DNA of 14,180 bases from Acidobacteriota bacterium (GTDB lineage: Bacteria > Acidobacteriota > Terriglobia > Acidiferrales > UBA7541), in NCBI GenBank assembly GCA_003224135.1, contig QHYO01000079.1, positions 1-14,180 of the forward strand. Direction: 5' to 3'. Positions 1 through 7,299 of this stretch are shown here, one piece after another (positions within the stretch are counted from its first letter, which is position 1; each line of letters opens with the position of its first letter). A program made the translations under genes and the position numbers. The notes under the pieces were generated by a model. It was not told the origin of the DNA. It worked only from the letters and a program-made list of their open reading frames with translations, and ran no database searches.

Positions 1-247
1 TGATTTTTTCGACAAGCGGCGCTTCGGCGCGGCAGTATCCGCACCAGGTCGTCCAGAACTCGAGCAGGACTACTTTGCCTTTGATGGAAGCGTTGGAGAA
101 GGATTCGCCGGAGGTAGACTTGGCGTTGAAACGTGGGGCAGGTTCCTTTGTTTTGGTATTGGCGTCGAGGTTGGCGCAGACGCAGAGACAGAGGGCGAAA
201 AGTGCGGAGGCCAAGAGATTGCGCACGAGGTTGGATGCCGTGTGCAT
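1..247 (-). CDS. Exported TlpA-like thioredoxin, N-terminal part (runs off left edge)
   Basis: Translating from the ATG at 247 gives 82 residues with no stop before the window edge. Residues 1-29 form a signal peptide or N-terminal anchor (basic N-region, then an Ala/Leu/Cys-rich core). A TlpA/ResA-like fold start follows: 'APRFNAKSTSGESFSNASIKGKVVL' type strand and loop, then 'LLEFWTTWCGYCRAEAP' at about 61-77. C69-G-Y-C72 is the redox CxxC, and the Trp before it and the Pro after it are typical of TlpA/ResA proteins. Such proteins reduce or exchange disulfides outside the cytoplasm, for example in cytochrome c maturation; the substrate here is unknown. No Shine-Dalgarno precedes the ATG, and a -10-like element lies close enough for a leaderless message. 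The gene is 127 bp downstream of the CMD-family gene on the same strand. The C-terminal part, with the cis-Pro, is outside the window. The family call is strong, the exact role is not. Confidence 0.88.
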   Translation of the reverse strand, partial: MHTASNLVRNLLASALFALCLCVCANLDANTKTKEPAPRFNAKSTSGESFSNASIKGKVVLLEFWTTWCGYCRAEAPLVEKI

Positions 248-253
248 GGCGGG

Positions 254-262
254 AATATAGCA
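254..262 (-). promoter_or_regulatory. Extended -10 element just upstream of the thioredoxin-like gene
   Basis: Read on the minus strand the sequence is TGC-TATATT, an extended -10 (TGn plus a 5/6 match to TATAAT). The hexamer ends 6 nt before the ATG at 247, so transcription would start at or next to the A of the start codon. No good -35 is visible, which is common for extended -10 promoters. This is inferred from sequence match only. Confidence 0.4.
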
Positions 263-374
263 CAAAATCGACAGTCGGGATTAAGTGATGGATTGGTATC
301 GGGTGAGATGGGGCTCGACCCGATGACGCCCACTACCAAGGACAAAAGCGCAGGGCTGTGCCTTCCGCTCTAAA

Positions 375-845
375 TTACGAGGCGGCTTTGCGTTCGGGTG
401 GATGGTATTCGCCGGGGACGGCGCGCATGGCGATGGCAAGGCGGTTCCACGAATTAATGGTGGCGATGGCATAGGTCAGGTCGACGAGCTCGTTTTCGGA
501 GAATTCCTGGCGCGTCTCTTGGTAGAGTTCATCGGGCGCGTGGTTTTGGGAAATGAGGGTCAGGGCTTCAGTCCAGGCCAGGGCGGCGCGTTCGCGCGGA
601 GTGAAGAATGGCGTTTCGCGCCAGGCATTGAGCGCGTAAAGACGCATCTCCGTATCGCCGGCGGCGCGAGCGTCTTTCGAATGCATATCGATGCAATAGG
701 CGCAGCCGTTGATTTGCGAGGCGCGCAGTTTGATCAGATGAAGCAACTTCTCATCGAGACCGCTGGCCTTCAGGTGTTTTTCAAGCGCGTACATCGCGTG
801 CAGCGCATTTGGGGAATATTTGTTGTAAGCAATGCGAGGTTCCAT
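375..845 (-). CDS. Carboxymuconolactone decarboxylase / AhpD-family protein
   Basis: The protein has 156 residues from the ATG at 845. That start is chosen because GGGAGA lies 9 nt upstream; an in-frame start at 878 would add 11 residues and has no such site. The AhpD-type core is plain: 'LIKLRASQINGCAYCIDMH' at about 37-55, with C48-A-Y-C51 and H55 making the CxxCxxxH motif of peroxidase-active CMD proteins. A second helical part ('ALAWTEALTLIS') follows, and near the C-terminus comes 'INSWNRLAIAMRAVPGEY'. Members are small helical oligomers; those with CxxC act as thiol-dependent alkylhydroperoxidases, while others decarboxylate gamma-carboxymuconolactone. The Cys pair and the lack of aromatic-catabolism neighbours favour a redox role (inference). 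The gene lies 101 bp after the VWA gene and before a thioredoxin-like gene, so the three could share transcription. Confidence 0.9.
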   Translation of the reverse strand: MEPRIAYNKYSPNALHAMYALEKHLKASGLDEKLLHLIKLRASQINGCAYCIDMHSKDARAAGDTEMRLYALNAWRETPFFTPRERAALAWTEALTLISQNHAPDELYQETRQEFSENELVDLTYAIATINSWNRLAIAMRAVPGEYHPPERKAAS

Positions 846-946
846 GAGTCGACGTCTCCCTTCGTCTGGACATTCCACCGGATATGGATGAAAGTTAGGT
901 GGCGATGGATACGAAACAATTTATCGAAACGGGTCGTTGAAAAGGG

Positions 947-2104
947 CTATTGGCCGGACACGGAAGCGACCGTTGACGAGGGCGTCGAGACTGGAGAGTC
1001 TGACGCGGCAGCCTGGCCGGGAGCGAAGTAGCCGTTGCGGGTACGCGCGCTGAGCTTTCCGCGGCCGCGCGGCGGAATGATGTCAACCTGCACTGTGCGG
1101 AAGGTGCCGTCTTTCTTGGTGTTCGTCGGGTAGTAGCCGAGGGTGTACTGGTTGCGAATGTCGCGGGCCACCTGATCGCAAATGTTGTGAACATCGTCCA
1201 CATTTTCCGGGAAGTAGGAGATGCCGCCGGACGCCGCGGAAATATCTTTCAAGGCGCGCATGGCTTTCTTTCTGTTCTTCTTATCCTCGTCGCTAAACAG
1301 GCCGATGGTGTAAATCACGACGTTGGACTTCTGAATTTCACGGAGCGTTTTTTCAAGCGAGTTGCGGCTGACGTTGTCCTCACCGTCGGTGACGACGAGT
1401 AAAATCTTTTTGTCCTTGCGGCCCTTTCTGAGGTGATCCATTGAGCCGATGACTGCGTCGTAGAGTGCCGTACTGCCGCGGGCGTCGATGCGCTCGAGAG
1501 CTTCCTTGAGTTCAGGGATGCTGCTGGTGAAATCCTTGTCGAGATCGAGGTAGTAGTCGTCATTGAAATTGACGACGAACGATTCGTCCTGCGGGTTAGA
1601 GGCCTGGACGAGAGTGAGAGCAGCTTCGTTAACGCGAGGGCGTTTGTCACGCATGGAGCCGCTATTGTCAATCACAAGACCCATGCTGACGGGAACATCT
1701 TCGCGCTTGAAGACGGAAAGCTTTTGTTCGGCCTTGTCTTCGAAGACGCGGAAATTTTCTCCCTTCAGGCCGTCGACGAACTTGCCGCGGTCGTCGAGGA
1801 CAGTGGTGTGGAGAACGACGAGGCTGACATCGACCTTGATGCTGCCGCCCTGGCGATTGGCATCCTGATTCGGAGGAAGTGGCTGCGAGTTGGGAACCGC
1901 GATGGGGTTGTCTTGTGCCGAGGCAGAAGGAAGGAACAACGAAGCGGAGAAAAGCACTGGCAAGATTGCCTGTGCCGCTAAGACAAGAAACTTGTTGTGG
2001 CTAGTGGCTTGGGGCGTAGTAGCCGGTTTTTGAGTACACGCTGAGGGGCGGGAGGCCCTTGGGGGCGCGAAGCTTGATTTTGATTTTGCGCCAGCGGGCG
2101 TCAT
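947..2104 (-). CDS. Secreted VWFA-related (acidobacterial) protein, second of a tandem pair
   Basis: The reading frame encodes a hydrophobic signal-like segment ('LAAQAILPVLFSASLFLPSASAQ'), a Pro/Gln/Asn-rich linker, a beta-rich segment ending 'ENFRVFEDKAEQKLSVF', and a von Willebrand A domain. The domain has a metal-binding MIDAS: D-N-S-G-S at about residues 146-150 from this start, 'GSTALYDAV' for the Thr, and 'VVTDGEDN' for the last Asp. The end of the domain reads 'IRNQYTLGYYPTN' and a basic 'GYFAPG' tail with a Ser/Ala-rich extension follows. This matches the 'VWFA-related domain, Acidobacterial' family: exported proteins with a presumed adhesion or protein-binding role and no proven function. 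It is a paralogue of the gene just upstream. The start is uncertain. The nearest in-frame ATG (2104) overlaps that gene by 104 nt and has no ribosome site; in-frame TTG 1963 or GTG 1957 would cut into the signal segment. The gene is sure, the N-terminus is not. Confidence 0.85.
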   Translation of the reverse strand: MTPAGAKSKSSFAPPRASRPSACTQKPATTPQATSHNKFLVLAAQAILPVLFSASLFLPSASAQDNPIAVPNSQPLPPNQDANRQGGSIKVDVSLVVLHTTVLDDRGKFVDGLKGENFRVFEDKAEQKLSVFKREDVPVSMGLVIDNSGSMRDKRPRVNEAALTLVQASNPQDESFVVNFNDDYYLDLDKDFTSSIPELKEALERIDARGSTALYDAVIGSMDHLRKGRKDKKILLVVTDGEDNVSRNSLEKTLREIQKSNVVIYTIGLFSDEDKKNRKKAMRALKDISAASGGISYFPENVDDVHNICDQVARDIRNQYTLGYYPTNTKKDGTFRTVQVDIIPPRGRGKLSARTRNGYFAPGQAAASDSPVSTPSSTVASVSGQ

Positions 2105-3092
2105 GTGCTTTGTTACTTGGATGGTATCCCAGTACATATTGATTACGCAGCTCCATGCCAATTTTTGTGGCGATATCCGGGAGATCCTCGAGCCGCTCGA
2201 CTGAAAAAACGCGCCCGCCCGTCAAATCGGTGACATCGGTGAGGAGCGACGGCCCGTTGAGCTCTTCCGGTGTACGACCGCGATTCCCAAGCGGATCAAA
2301 TATTCCAATGGCATAAAGCTGGGTATCTGCTTCCTTCACCAGCCGCTTGATATCGCTTTCGTTGTACCTACTATGATTATCTCCTCCGTCGGATAGGATG
2401 AGCAAGGCACGTTTGGCGTTGTGTGCACCCCTCATCTGGCTAAGACCAAGATAGATCGCGTCGAGAAGCGCCGTGCGGCCTTTCGGGCTGGTTGCCAGCA
2501 TGCGGTTCTGAAGTTCTTCGACGCTGTTGGTAAAGGTGCTGGTGAGTTCGGCGTGTTCGTTGAAGCTCACCATGAAAAATTCGTCAGCAGGATTGGCGGT
2601 CTTGAAAAATTGAATGGCGGCATCGCGGGCTTTGGCGACTTTGTTGGACATGCTGCCGCTAAGATCAAAAATTACGCCGATGGAAATCGGAACGTCCTCG
2701 GAAGAAAAGCTGACGACTTCTTGTTCGGTGTTGTCTTCAAAAACGCGAAAATTATCAGGCTCCAATCCGGTGACCAGGCGGTTGTACGGGTCGGTGACAG
2801 TGACGTTCACGAGAGCGACGTCCACATCGGCGTGCAGCATCTTGCCCGGCTTGATTTTCAGGCCAGGAGTATCGTGCCGAACGTCGTCTTTCGTGGTCGG
2901 GCGGAGAGAGGTTGGCTCAGCGGAACTGGGGTCGAACGGCTTTTCAGGCACTCCCACTTCGGGCTGATTATTGCTACCGGAGCCGGATTGAGCGGAGGCG
3001 GGCGAAACGTAGAAAAGAAGAACGAACGAACATGCGGCAACCAGAACAAGCGGGCGGAAACTAGGACCGAAACCTGGAACCTCGCGCTTCAC
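2001..3092 (-). CDS. Secreted VWFA-related (acidobacterial) protein, first of a tandem pair
   Basis: The protein has 363 residues and starts at GTG 3092, with GGGGGAG just upstream (spacing short, 2 nt); no ATG lies near. Residues 1-35 are a classic signal peptide (basic start, 'LVLVAACSFVLLFYVSPASAQ'). An acidic, Pro-rich linker leads to a beta segment ('VNVTVTDPYNRLVTGLEPDNFRVFED', about 95-120) and then a VWA domain. The MIDAS is D143-L-S145-G-S147, with 'GRTALLDAIY' and 'LILSDGGDN' giving the remaining metal ligands. The C-terminal part ends 'RNQYVLGYHPSN...GYYAPSH'. The long shared blocks with the next gene (FRVFED, EDVP, SGSM, RNQY.LGY) indicate tandem duplication. Members of this family are abundant in Acidobacteriota and exported; their ligands are unknown. 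The gene appears to lead a minus-strand unit, with a promoter candidate at 3147-3174. Confidence 0.9.
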   Translation of the reverse strand: MKREVPGFGPSFRPLVLVAACSFVLLFYVSPASAQSGSGSNNQPEVGVPEKPFDPSSAEPTSLRPTTKDDVRHDTPGLKIKPGKMLHADVDVALVNVTVTDPYNRLVTGLEPDNFRVFEDNTEQEVVSFSSEDVPISIGVIFDLSGSMSNKVAKARDAAIQFFKTANPADEFFMVSFNEHAELTSTFTNSVEELQNRMLATSPKGRTALLDAIYLGLSQMRGAHNAKRALLILSDGGDNHSRYNESDIKRLVKEADTQLYAIGIFDPLGNRGRTPEELNGPSLLTDVTDLTGGRVFSVERLEDLPDIATKIGMELRNQYVLGYHPSNKAHDARWRKIKIKLRAPKGLPPLSVYSKTGYYAPSH

Positions 3093-3146
3093 GGCTCCCC
3101 CATCGTCCCGGCAAGCTGGAACGGCCGCGCGGAATGGACTGAACGG

Positions 3147-3174
3147 ATTCTACCACTGGAAAATCGCAAGACAA
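3147..3174 (-). promoter_or_regulatory. Candidate sigma70 promoter of the VWA gene pair
   Basis: On the minus strand TTGTCT (3174-3169, 4/6 match to TTGACA) and TAGAAT (3152-3147, 5/6 match to TATAAT) are 16 bp apart. The predicted start is near 3140, giving a leader of roughly 48 nt before the GTG at 3092. This lies in the divergent region between the VWA genes and kdsB; I saw no equally good match facing kdsB. Confidence 0.45.
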
Positions 3175-3334
3175 GTTAAAAGAATGTCTCTTGGCGGGAA
3201 TAAAGGAATGTTCGAGCCGAGGTAAGGTGTTCGCGGGATGAAGGCAGCGAAAATCGGTCGTGATAGCATGCCATCTGGTTGAGGTGCGCGCGACCGGCCG
3301 CAAAGGTGGTGCGAAAGTGGGCTCCAAATTGGAT

Positions 3335-4072
3335 ATGTCAAAGGTTGTGATCGTAATACCGGCACGGTACGGGTCGACCAGATTGCCTGGCAAGCCGCTG
3401 CTTTCCTTGGCGGGGAAAACAATGATTCAGCGCGTGTTTGAGCGGGCAAAACAGGCGAAGACGGCCGGGCGGGTAATTGTTGCGACGGATGATGAACGGA
3501 TCGTCAAAGCGGTGGAGAGCTTTGGTGGCGAAGCGAGGATCACTCGTACCGAGCACCGTACTGGAACGGAGCGAATTGCCGAAGTTGCGGCGCACACGGA
3601 TGGCGAGGTGTTCGTCAACGTCCAGGGAGATGAGCCTTTGCTCGATCCAGCAGCGGTCGATACGGCGGTGAATTCCCTGCTGGAGGAGCCGGCGGCGGCG
3701 ATTGCGACGGTGGCGGTACTGATTCGAACACCGGGGGACATCATGGACCCCAACGTGGTGAAAACGGTCCTGGATTTTGAAGACAACGCGCTTTATTTTT
3801 CGCGGGCGCCGCTTCCCTGGGTGCGGGACTCCGCGGCGAAAACGCATGCGAGGCATTTGAAGCATTTGGGGCTGTATGTATTTCAGCGCGATGCGCTGCT
3901 GGAGTTTCCGACGCTGCCGCAAGGCGAACTGGAGCGAATCGAGCAGCTGGAGCAACTGCGTTGGCTCGAAAACGGGTGGAAGATTCGGGTGGCAGAGGTG
4001 GAGCACGATGCCGTAAGCGTCGATGTGCCGGAAGATATCGCGAAAGTGGAGAGTTTGCTGGGCAAGACATGA
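3335..4072 (+). CDS. kdsB: 3-deoxy-manno-octulosonate cytidylyltransferase (CMP-KDO synthetase)
   Basis: KdsB joins CTP and KDO to CMP-KDO and pyrophosphate, the activated sugar used to build the LPS inner core, in the cytoplasm. The 245-residue length is usual for the family. The start at 3335 is chosen because it begins directly with the conserved N-terminus: 'VIPARYGSTRLPGKPL' at 7-22 is the nucleotide-binding signature. An upstream in-frame GTG at 3260 would add 25 unconserved residues. No strong ribosome site is visible at 3335. Later motifs in order are 'VATDDERI', 'HRTGTERIAE', 'VNVQGDEPLL' (metal and CTP contacts), 'ALYFSRAPLPW', 'HLGLYVF', 'ERIEQLEQLRWLENG' and 'VDVPEDIAKVE', all family hallmarks. 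It stands alone here, with divergent VWA genes upstream and padR downstream, apart from kdsA and kdsD. The call is certain. Confidence 0.97.
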   Translation: MSKVVIVIPARYGSTRLPGKPLLSLAGKTMIQRVFERAKQAKTAGRVIVATDDERIVKAVESFGGEARITRTEHRTGTERIAEVAAHTDGEVFVNVQGDEPLLDPAAVDTAVNSLLEEPAAAIATVAVLIRTPGDIMDPNVVKTVLDFEDNALYFSRAPLPWVRDSAAKTHARHLKHLGLYVFQRDALLEFPTLPQGELERIEQLEQLRWLENGWKIRVAEVEHDAVSVDVPEDIAKVESLLGKT

Positions 4073-4134
4073 GCAGACCGTTCGGATTATCCAAAATCAC
4101 ACAAAACAGAAATAAGTTGGCTCGACCCTCTTCC

Positions 4135-4156
4135 CTTGCGCATCTAACAGCGCAAG
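4135..4156. other. Perfect 7-bp hairpin between kdsB and padR
   Basis: CTTGCGC (4135-4141), an 8-nt spacer, then GCGCAAG (4150-4156). It lies 63 nt after the kdsB stop and 107 nt before padR. No run of T follows on either strand, so it is a poor intrinsic terminator. It could be an operator for a dimeric regulator or a chance hairpin. The spacer does not resemble the ATGT/ACAT half-sites reported for many PadR operators. Confidence 0.3.
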
Positions 4157-4262
4157 CGGCCTCGTCAAAATAATCCAATCGAAACACATGAGGCAAGCTC
4201 TCCTATGGACAATACAAAGGAGTGTTGCTATCTTCTATGGAATGCCCAAAGGAGAGAGAGGA

Positions 4263-4609
4263 ATGGCGGCCAAAAAATCGGAGGTTTTGCAGGGCACGCT
4301 AGACCTGATGGTCCTGAAAACGCTTCACGGCTTGGGACCTCTGCATGGTTTTGGGATCGCCCGGCGCATCGAGCAGCTCAGCGAAAACGTGCTGCAAATG
4401 AATGAAGGCACGGTTTACACCTCCCTGCTGCGATTGCAACAACGTGGAGGGATCACCGCGAGATGGGGCGTCTCAGAGAGAACAATCGCAAAGCAAAGTT
4501 CTACTCCATCACTAAGCGCGGGCTGAAACAGTTGGTACGTGAGACAGCAGCCTGGGAGCGGATCGCGGGCGTGATCGGTCGCGTGCTGAAGATTGCCGAA
4601 GGTGGCTGA
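4263..4609 (+). pseudogene. PadR-family transcriptional regulator, frameshifted
   Basis: PadR proteins are winged-helix dimeric repressors. The start at 4263 has an ideal ribosome site, AAAGGAG, 8 nt upstream. The first part reads 'LQGTLDLMVLKTLHGLGPLHGFGIARRIEQLS...LQMNEGTVYTSLLRLQQRGGITARWGVSE', the usual N-terminal winged helix of the PadR proteins paired with ADOP permeases. After WGVSE the frame becomes meaningless and stops at 4526 (87 residues). The expected continuation is intact in another frame: 'ENNRKAKFYSITKRGLKQLVRETAAWERIAGVIGRVLKIAEGG', ending at TGA 4607-4609. Removing two bases from the AGAGAG run at 4475-4480 restores a 114-residue protein of normal length. The gene is either a recent pseudogene, a sequencing error, or slippage-controlled. 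As written, the product lacks the wing end and the C-terminal dimerisation helix. The ADOP gene begins 4 nt downstream, so the two are presumably co-transcribed. Confidence 0.85.
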
Positions 4610-4613
4610 AGCC

Positions 4614-7250
4614 ATGGTTACATGGATGAAAGTGCTGTTTTCCCGGATTCGAGGATGGATCGGCGCGCGCAAGATGGATGAGGAATTCGCGCAGGAGCTT
4701 GCTGATCATTTTGAATTGCTTACGACTGAATACATTCTCCGCGGAATGGCTCCGGAACAAGCACGGCGATCCGCTCGCATGCAAATGGGGGGAGCAGCAC
4801 AAATTCGCGACGAACACCGGAAGACTGCAGGGTTGCCCGGGGCCGAAAACCTGATTCAGGACGTGCGGTACGCATTGCGAACGCTAGCAAAGAAACCCGC
4901 ATTCACGGTGGTGTGCATTTTGACGTTGGGGTTGGGCATCGGTGCTAACACCGCGATCTTCAGCGTAGTTAATGGCGTTCTTCTCCGACCCCTGCCATAT
5001 CCCAAAAGTAACCGCCTGTTGCAGATTCAAGAGAATCATCCCGGAGGAAGTAACGCAAACTTCACGTACGCAAGCTATCTAAACCTTGAGCAGCGGTCGA
5101 AATCGCTCGAAAACATTTCGGCGTTCCGGCCGTGGAGCTTCAATTTGACCGGTGAAAGCGAACCACAACAAATCACGGGAGCGCTGGTTTCCGGAAACTT
5201 TTTTGCGGCTCTCGGAACGGAAGCATTGCTTGGAAGAACGATCAATACACAAGACAATCAGCCCGGTGGAGACAATCACGTTGTTATTTTGAGCTTTGCT
5301 CTGTGGCAGAGCTCTTTCGGATTGGATCCCGGAATTTTGCGCCGCGTGCTGCATGTGAGTGCGGAGGAATATCGGGTCATTGGTGTGATGCCGAAGGGGT
5401 TTGATTATCCAGACCACTCCCGGCTCTGGTGCCCGCTGGTGCCGGAAGGAGGGCTGCACGATAACCGCCGTGCTCATCTACTGACGGTCATCGCCGATAT
5501 GCGGTCTGGTAAGCCGATTGGCAGTGCGCAAGGAGAGATGGCGGCGATTGCCCAACAAATCGAGACGCAAAATCCCGGGGTTGATCCAGACATGGTGATC
5601 ACGGCAGTGTCGCTGCACAAAAGTCTCGTTGCCCCGGTGCAACCCGCGCTGCTGATATTGACGTGTGCCGTGGTGCTTCTCTTGCTGCTAGCATGTGCGA
5701 ACGTGGGAAATATGCTTCTTGCGCAAGCAGAAGCACGCCACAAGGAATTTGCAATTCGCATTGCCGTCGGAGCAGGGCAGCGGCGACTTCTACAGCAACT
5801 ACTTACGGAGAGCCTGGTACTGTCGGCGCTGGGAGGCGCACTCGGCCTTGGAATAGCCTCTCAGAGCCTACATTTCATCGCGACATTGCATGCAGATCAG
5901 ATGCCGAGATTCGGAGAAATCAGTATGGATTGGCGCGTTCTCGGGTTCACACTGCTGGTTTCAGCTTTCAGTGGACTCTTGTTCGGCCTCGGTCCGGCGA
6001 TCGCCGCAACTGGAGCCGATGTAAACATCTCGCTCAAAGAAGCCGTCGGGAGTGTGATGAGGCCGGAGGGTAGTGGCGCTCGCCGCGCGCTTGTGATCGC
6101 ACAATTCGCCTTTGCAGTCATACTTCTGGTTGGAGCGGGCCTAGTAGGCAACAGCTTCGTTCGCTTGTTGAAGGTGAATCCCGGTTTCCATTCGGACGGC
6201 GTTGCGGCGATCAAACTATTTCTCTCGCCGGTCGAATATCCGGAGGGGGATCCGAAAGGTACCGTGCTTCTGCGTCAGGTGCTGGAAAGCGTCCGTAGTG
6301 TTCCAGGTTTGATATCGGTCGGGCTGGTGAATGCACTACCAATCACAGGCGGTCCGGAAACGGATTTCGTCATTCAAGAACGGCCTGCTCCACCCCCTAG
6401 CAATGAGCCTTCGGCTGCCATTCGTGTGGCAGATTCCGAGTATTTTCACACCATGGGCATTCCACTGCTTGCGGGCCGTGAATTCACTGAACGCGATAAC
6501 GCGAGTGCCAGTCGAGTGATGGTAGTCAATCAAACGATGGCCCGCCAGTATTGGCCACATGAAGATCCGATCGGCCAGCGCGTCACCATGAAAGATTGGG
6601 GACCACCGCTGACCGGCGAGATTGTGGGAATTGTTGGCGATGTCAAGACCGACGGTTTAGACACCAACGCCGAACCGATGATCTATTGGCCGTATGCTCA
6701 ATTCCCGCAACTCTTCAACACGATCGTGATCCGCAGTGAGGACGACCCGTTACGACAACTTCCGGCAGTGAAAAACGCCATCTGGGCAGTCGCCAAAAAT
6801 CAACCAATCTCCGAAATTGCAACGATGGACCAGATACTGGCTGACTCCCTCGCGCGCCGCCGCTTATATATGGCGCTACTGGCCGTTTTTTCCGCAGCTG
6901 CTCTGCTTCTCGCTGCAGTCGGGGTTTACGGCATGCTTTCTTATAGCGTGAATCGACGAACGCACGAAATGGGCATCCGTCTGGCGATCGGCGCTGAGCG
7001 AGGAGATGTTTTGTGGCTGGTGTTAGGACAAGGCATAACGATGGCGCTGGCAGGAATTGCAGTAGGGGTCGCAGCGGCGCTCGTACTCACACGATTGATG
7101 TCCAGTCTTCTCTTCGGGGTAAGCGCAAGCGACCCCATAACGTTCGCGGGAGTGGCGCTACTGATTCTGCTGGTGGCTCTAGTCGCCAGCTATGTCCCTG
7201 CGCGACGTGCGACGCGGGTCGACCCGATGGTGGCGCTCCGCTACGGATAG
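4614..7250 (+). CDS. ADOP-type MacB/FtsX-like permease
   Basis: The 878-residue membrane protein is of the acidobacterial duplicated orphan permease (ADOP) type. The start at 4614 is chosen because AAGGTGG lies 8 nt upstream; TTG 4593 would run into padR. Residues about 15-75 form the soluble prefix typical of ADOP ('MDEEFAQELADHFELLTTEYILRGMAPEQARRSA'). TM1 is about 97-123 ('ILTLGLGIGANTAIFSVVNGVLLRPLPYP'), followed by a periplasmic MacB-like domain and three TMs at about 345-370, 400-420 and 440-465. The pattern repeats with a TM at about 491-512, a second periplasmic domain, and three TMs at about 752-775, 800-830 and 842-865, ending 'VPARRATRVDPMVALRYG'. That makes two FtsX-type units in one chain. 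No ATPase gene is adjacent, which fits 'orphan'. Substrates are unknown; related MacB proteins work by mechanotransmission in efflux or lipoprotein transport. The neighbour padR is the usual partner and likely regulator. Confidence 0.93.
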   Translation: MVTWMKVLFSRIRGWIGARKMDEEFAQELADHFELLTTEYILRGMAPEQARRSARMQMGGAAQIRDEHRKTAGLPGAENLIQDVRYALRTLAKKPAFTVVCILTLGLGIGANTAIFSVVNGVLLRPLPYPKSNRLLQIQENHPGGSNANFTYASYLNLEQRSKSLENISAFRPWSFNLTGESEPQQITGALVSGNFFAALGTEALLGRTINTQDNQPGGDNHVVILSFALWQSSFGLDPGILRRVLHVSAEEYRVIGVMPKGFDYPDHSRLWCPLVPEGGLHDNRRAHLLTVIADMRSGKPIGSAQGEMAAIAQQIETQNPGVDPDMVITAVSLHKSLVAPVQPALLILTCAVVLLLLLACANVGNMLLAQAEARHKEFAIRIAVGAGQRRLLQQLLTESLVLSALGGALGLGIASQSLHFIATLHADQMPRFGEISMDWRVLGFTLLVSAFSGLLFGLGPAIAATGADVNISLKEAVGSVMRPEGSGARRALVIAQFAFAVILLVGAGLVGNSFVRLLKVNPGFHSDGVAAIKLFLSPVEYPEGDPKGTVLLRQVLESVRSVPGLISVGLVNALPITGGPETDFVIQERPAPPPSNEPSAAIRVADSEYFHTMGIPLLAGREFTERDNASASRVMVVNQTMARQYWPHEDPIGQRVTMKDWGPPLTGEIVGIVGDVKTDGLDTNAEPMIYWPYAQFPQLFNTIVIRSEDDPLRQLPAVKNAIWAVAKNQPISEIATMDQILADSLARRRLYMALLAVFSAAALLLAAVGVYGMLSYSVNRRTHEMGIRLAIGAERGDVLWLVLGQGITMALAGIAVGVAAALVLTRLMSSLLFGVSASDPITFAGVALLILLVALVASYVPARRATRVDPMVALRYG

Positions 7251-7299
7251 AGGCAAATCGTTCAAGCTCTACGCCGCGGTTAGCGTTTCTCAAACAAGA

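Noticed and set aside
402..1031. 209-residue plus-strand open frame opposite the CMD gene
   Set aside because: It is the antisense shadow of the CMD gene and the end of the VWA gene, with no family motif or ribosome site.
2421..3179. 252-residue plus-strand open frame
   Set aside because: It lies antisense to the first VWA gene, which has a signal peptide, a MIDAS and a ribosome site; the antisense frame has no recognisable domain.
3181..3334. Promoter for kdsB
   Set aside because: TTGGCG at 3191 has no acceptable -10 at 16-18 bp, and other candidates were no better than chance.
3338..4006. 222-residue minus-strand open frame inside kdsB
   Set aside because: It is an antisense shadow rich in Arg, Gln and Leu; kdsB on the plus strand is certain.
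7251..7299. Possible bidirectional terminator between ADOP and the lipoprotein gene
   Set aside because: I found no stable GC stem followed by a T run in the 49-bp convergent gap.
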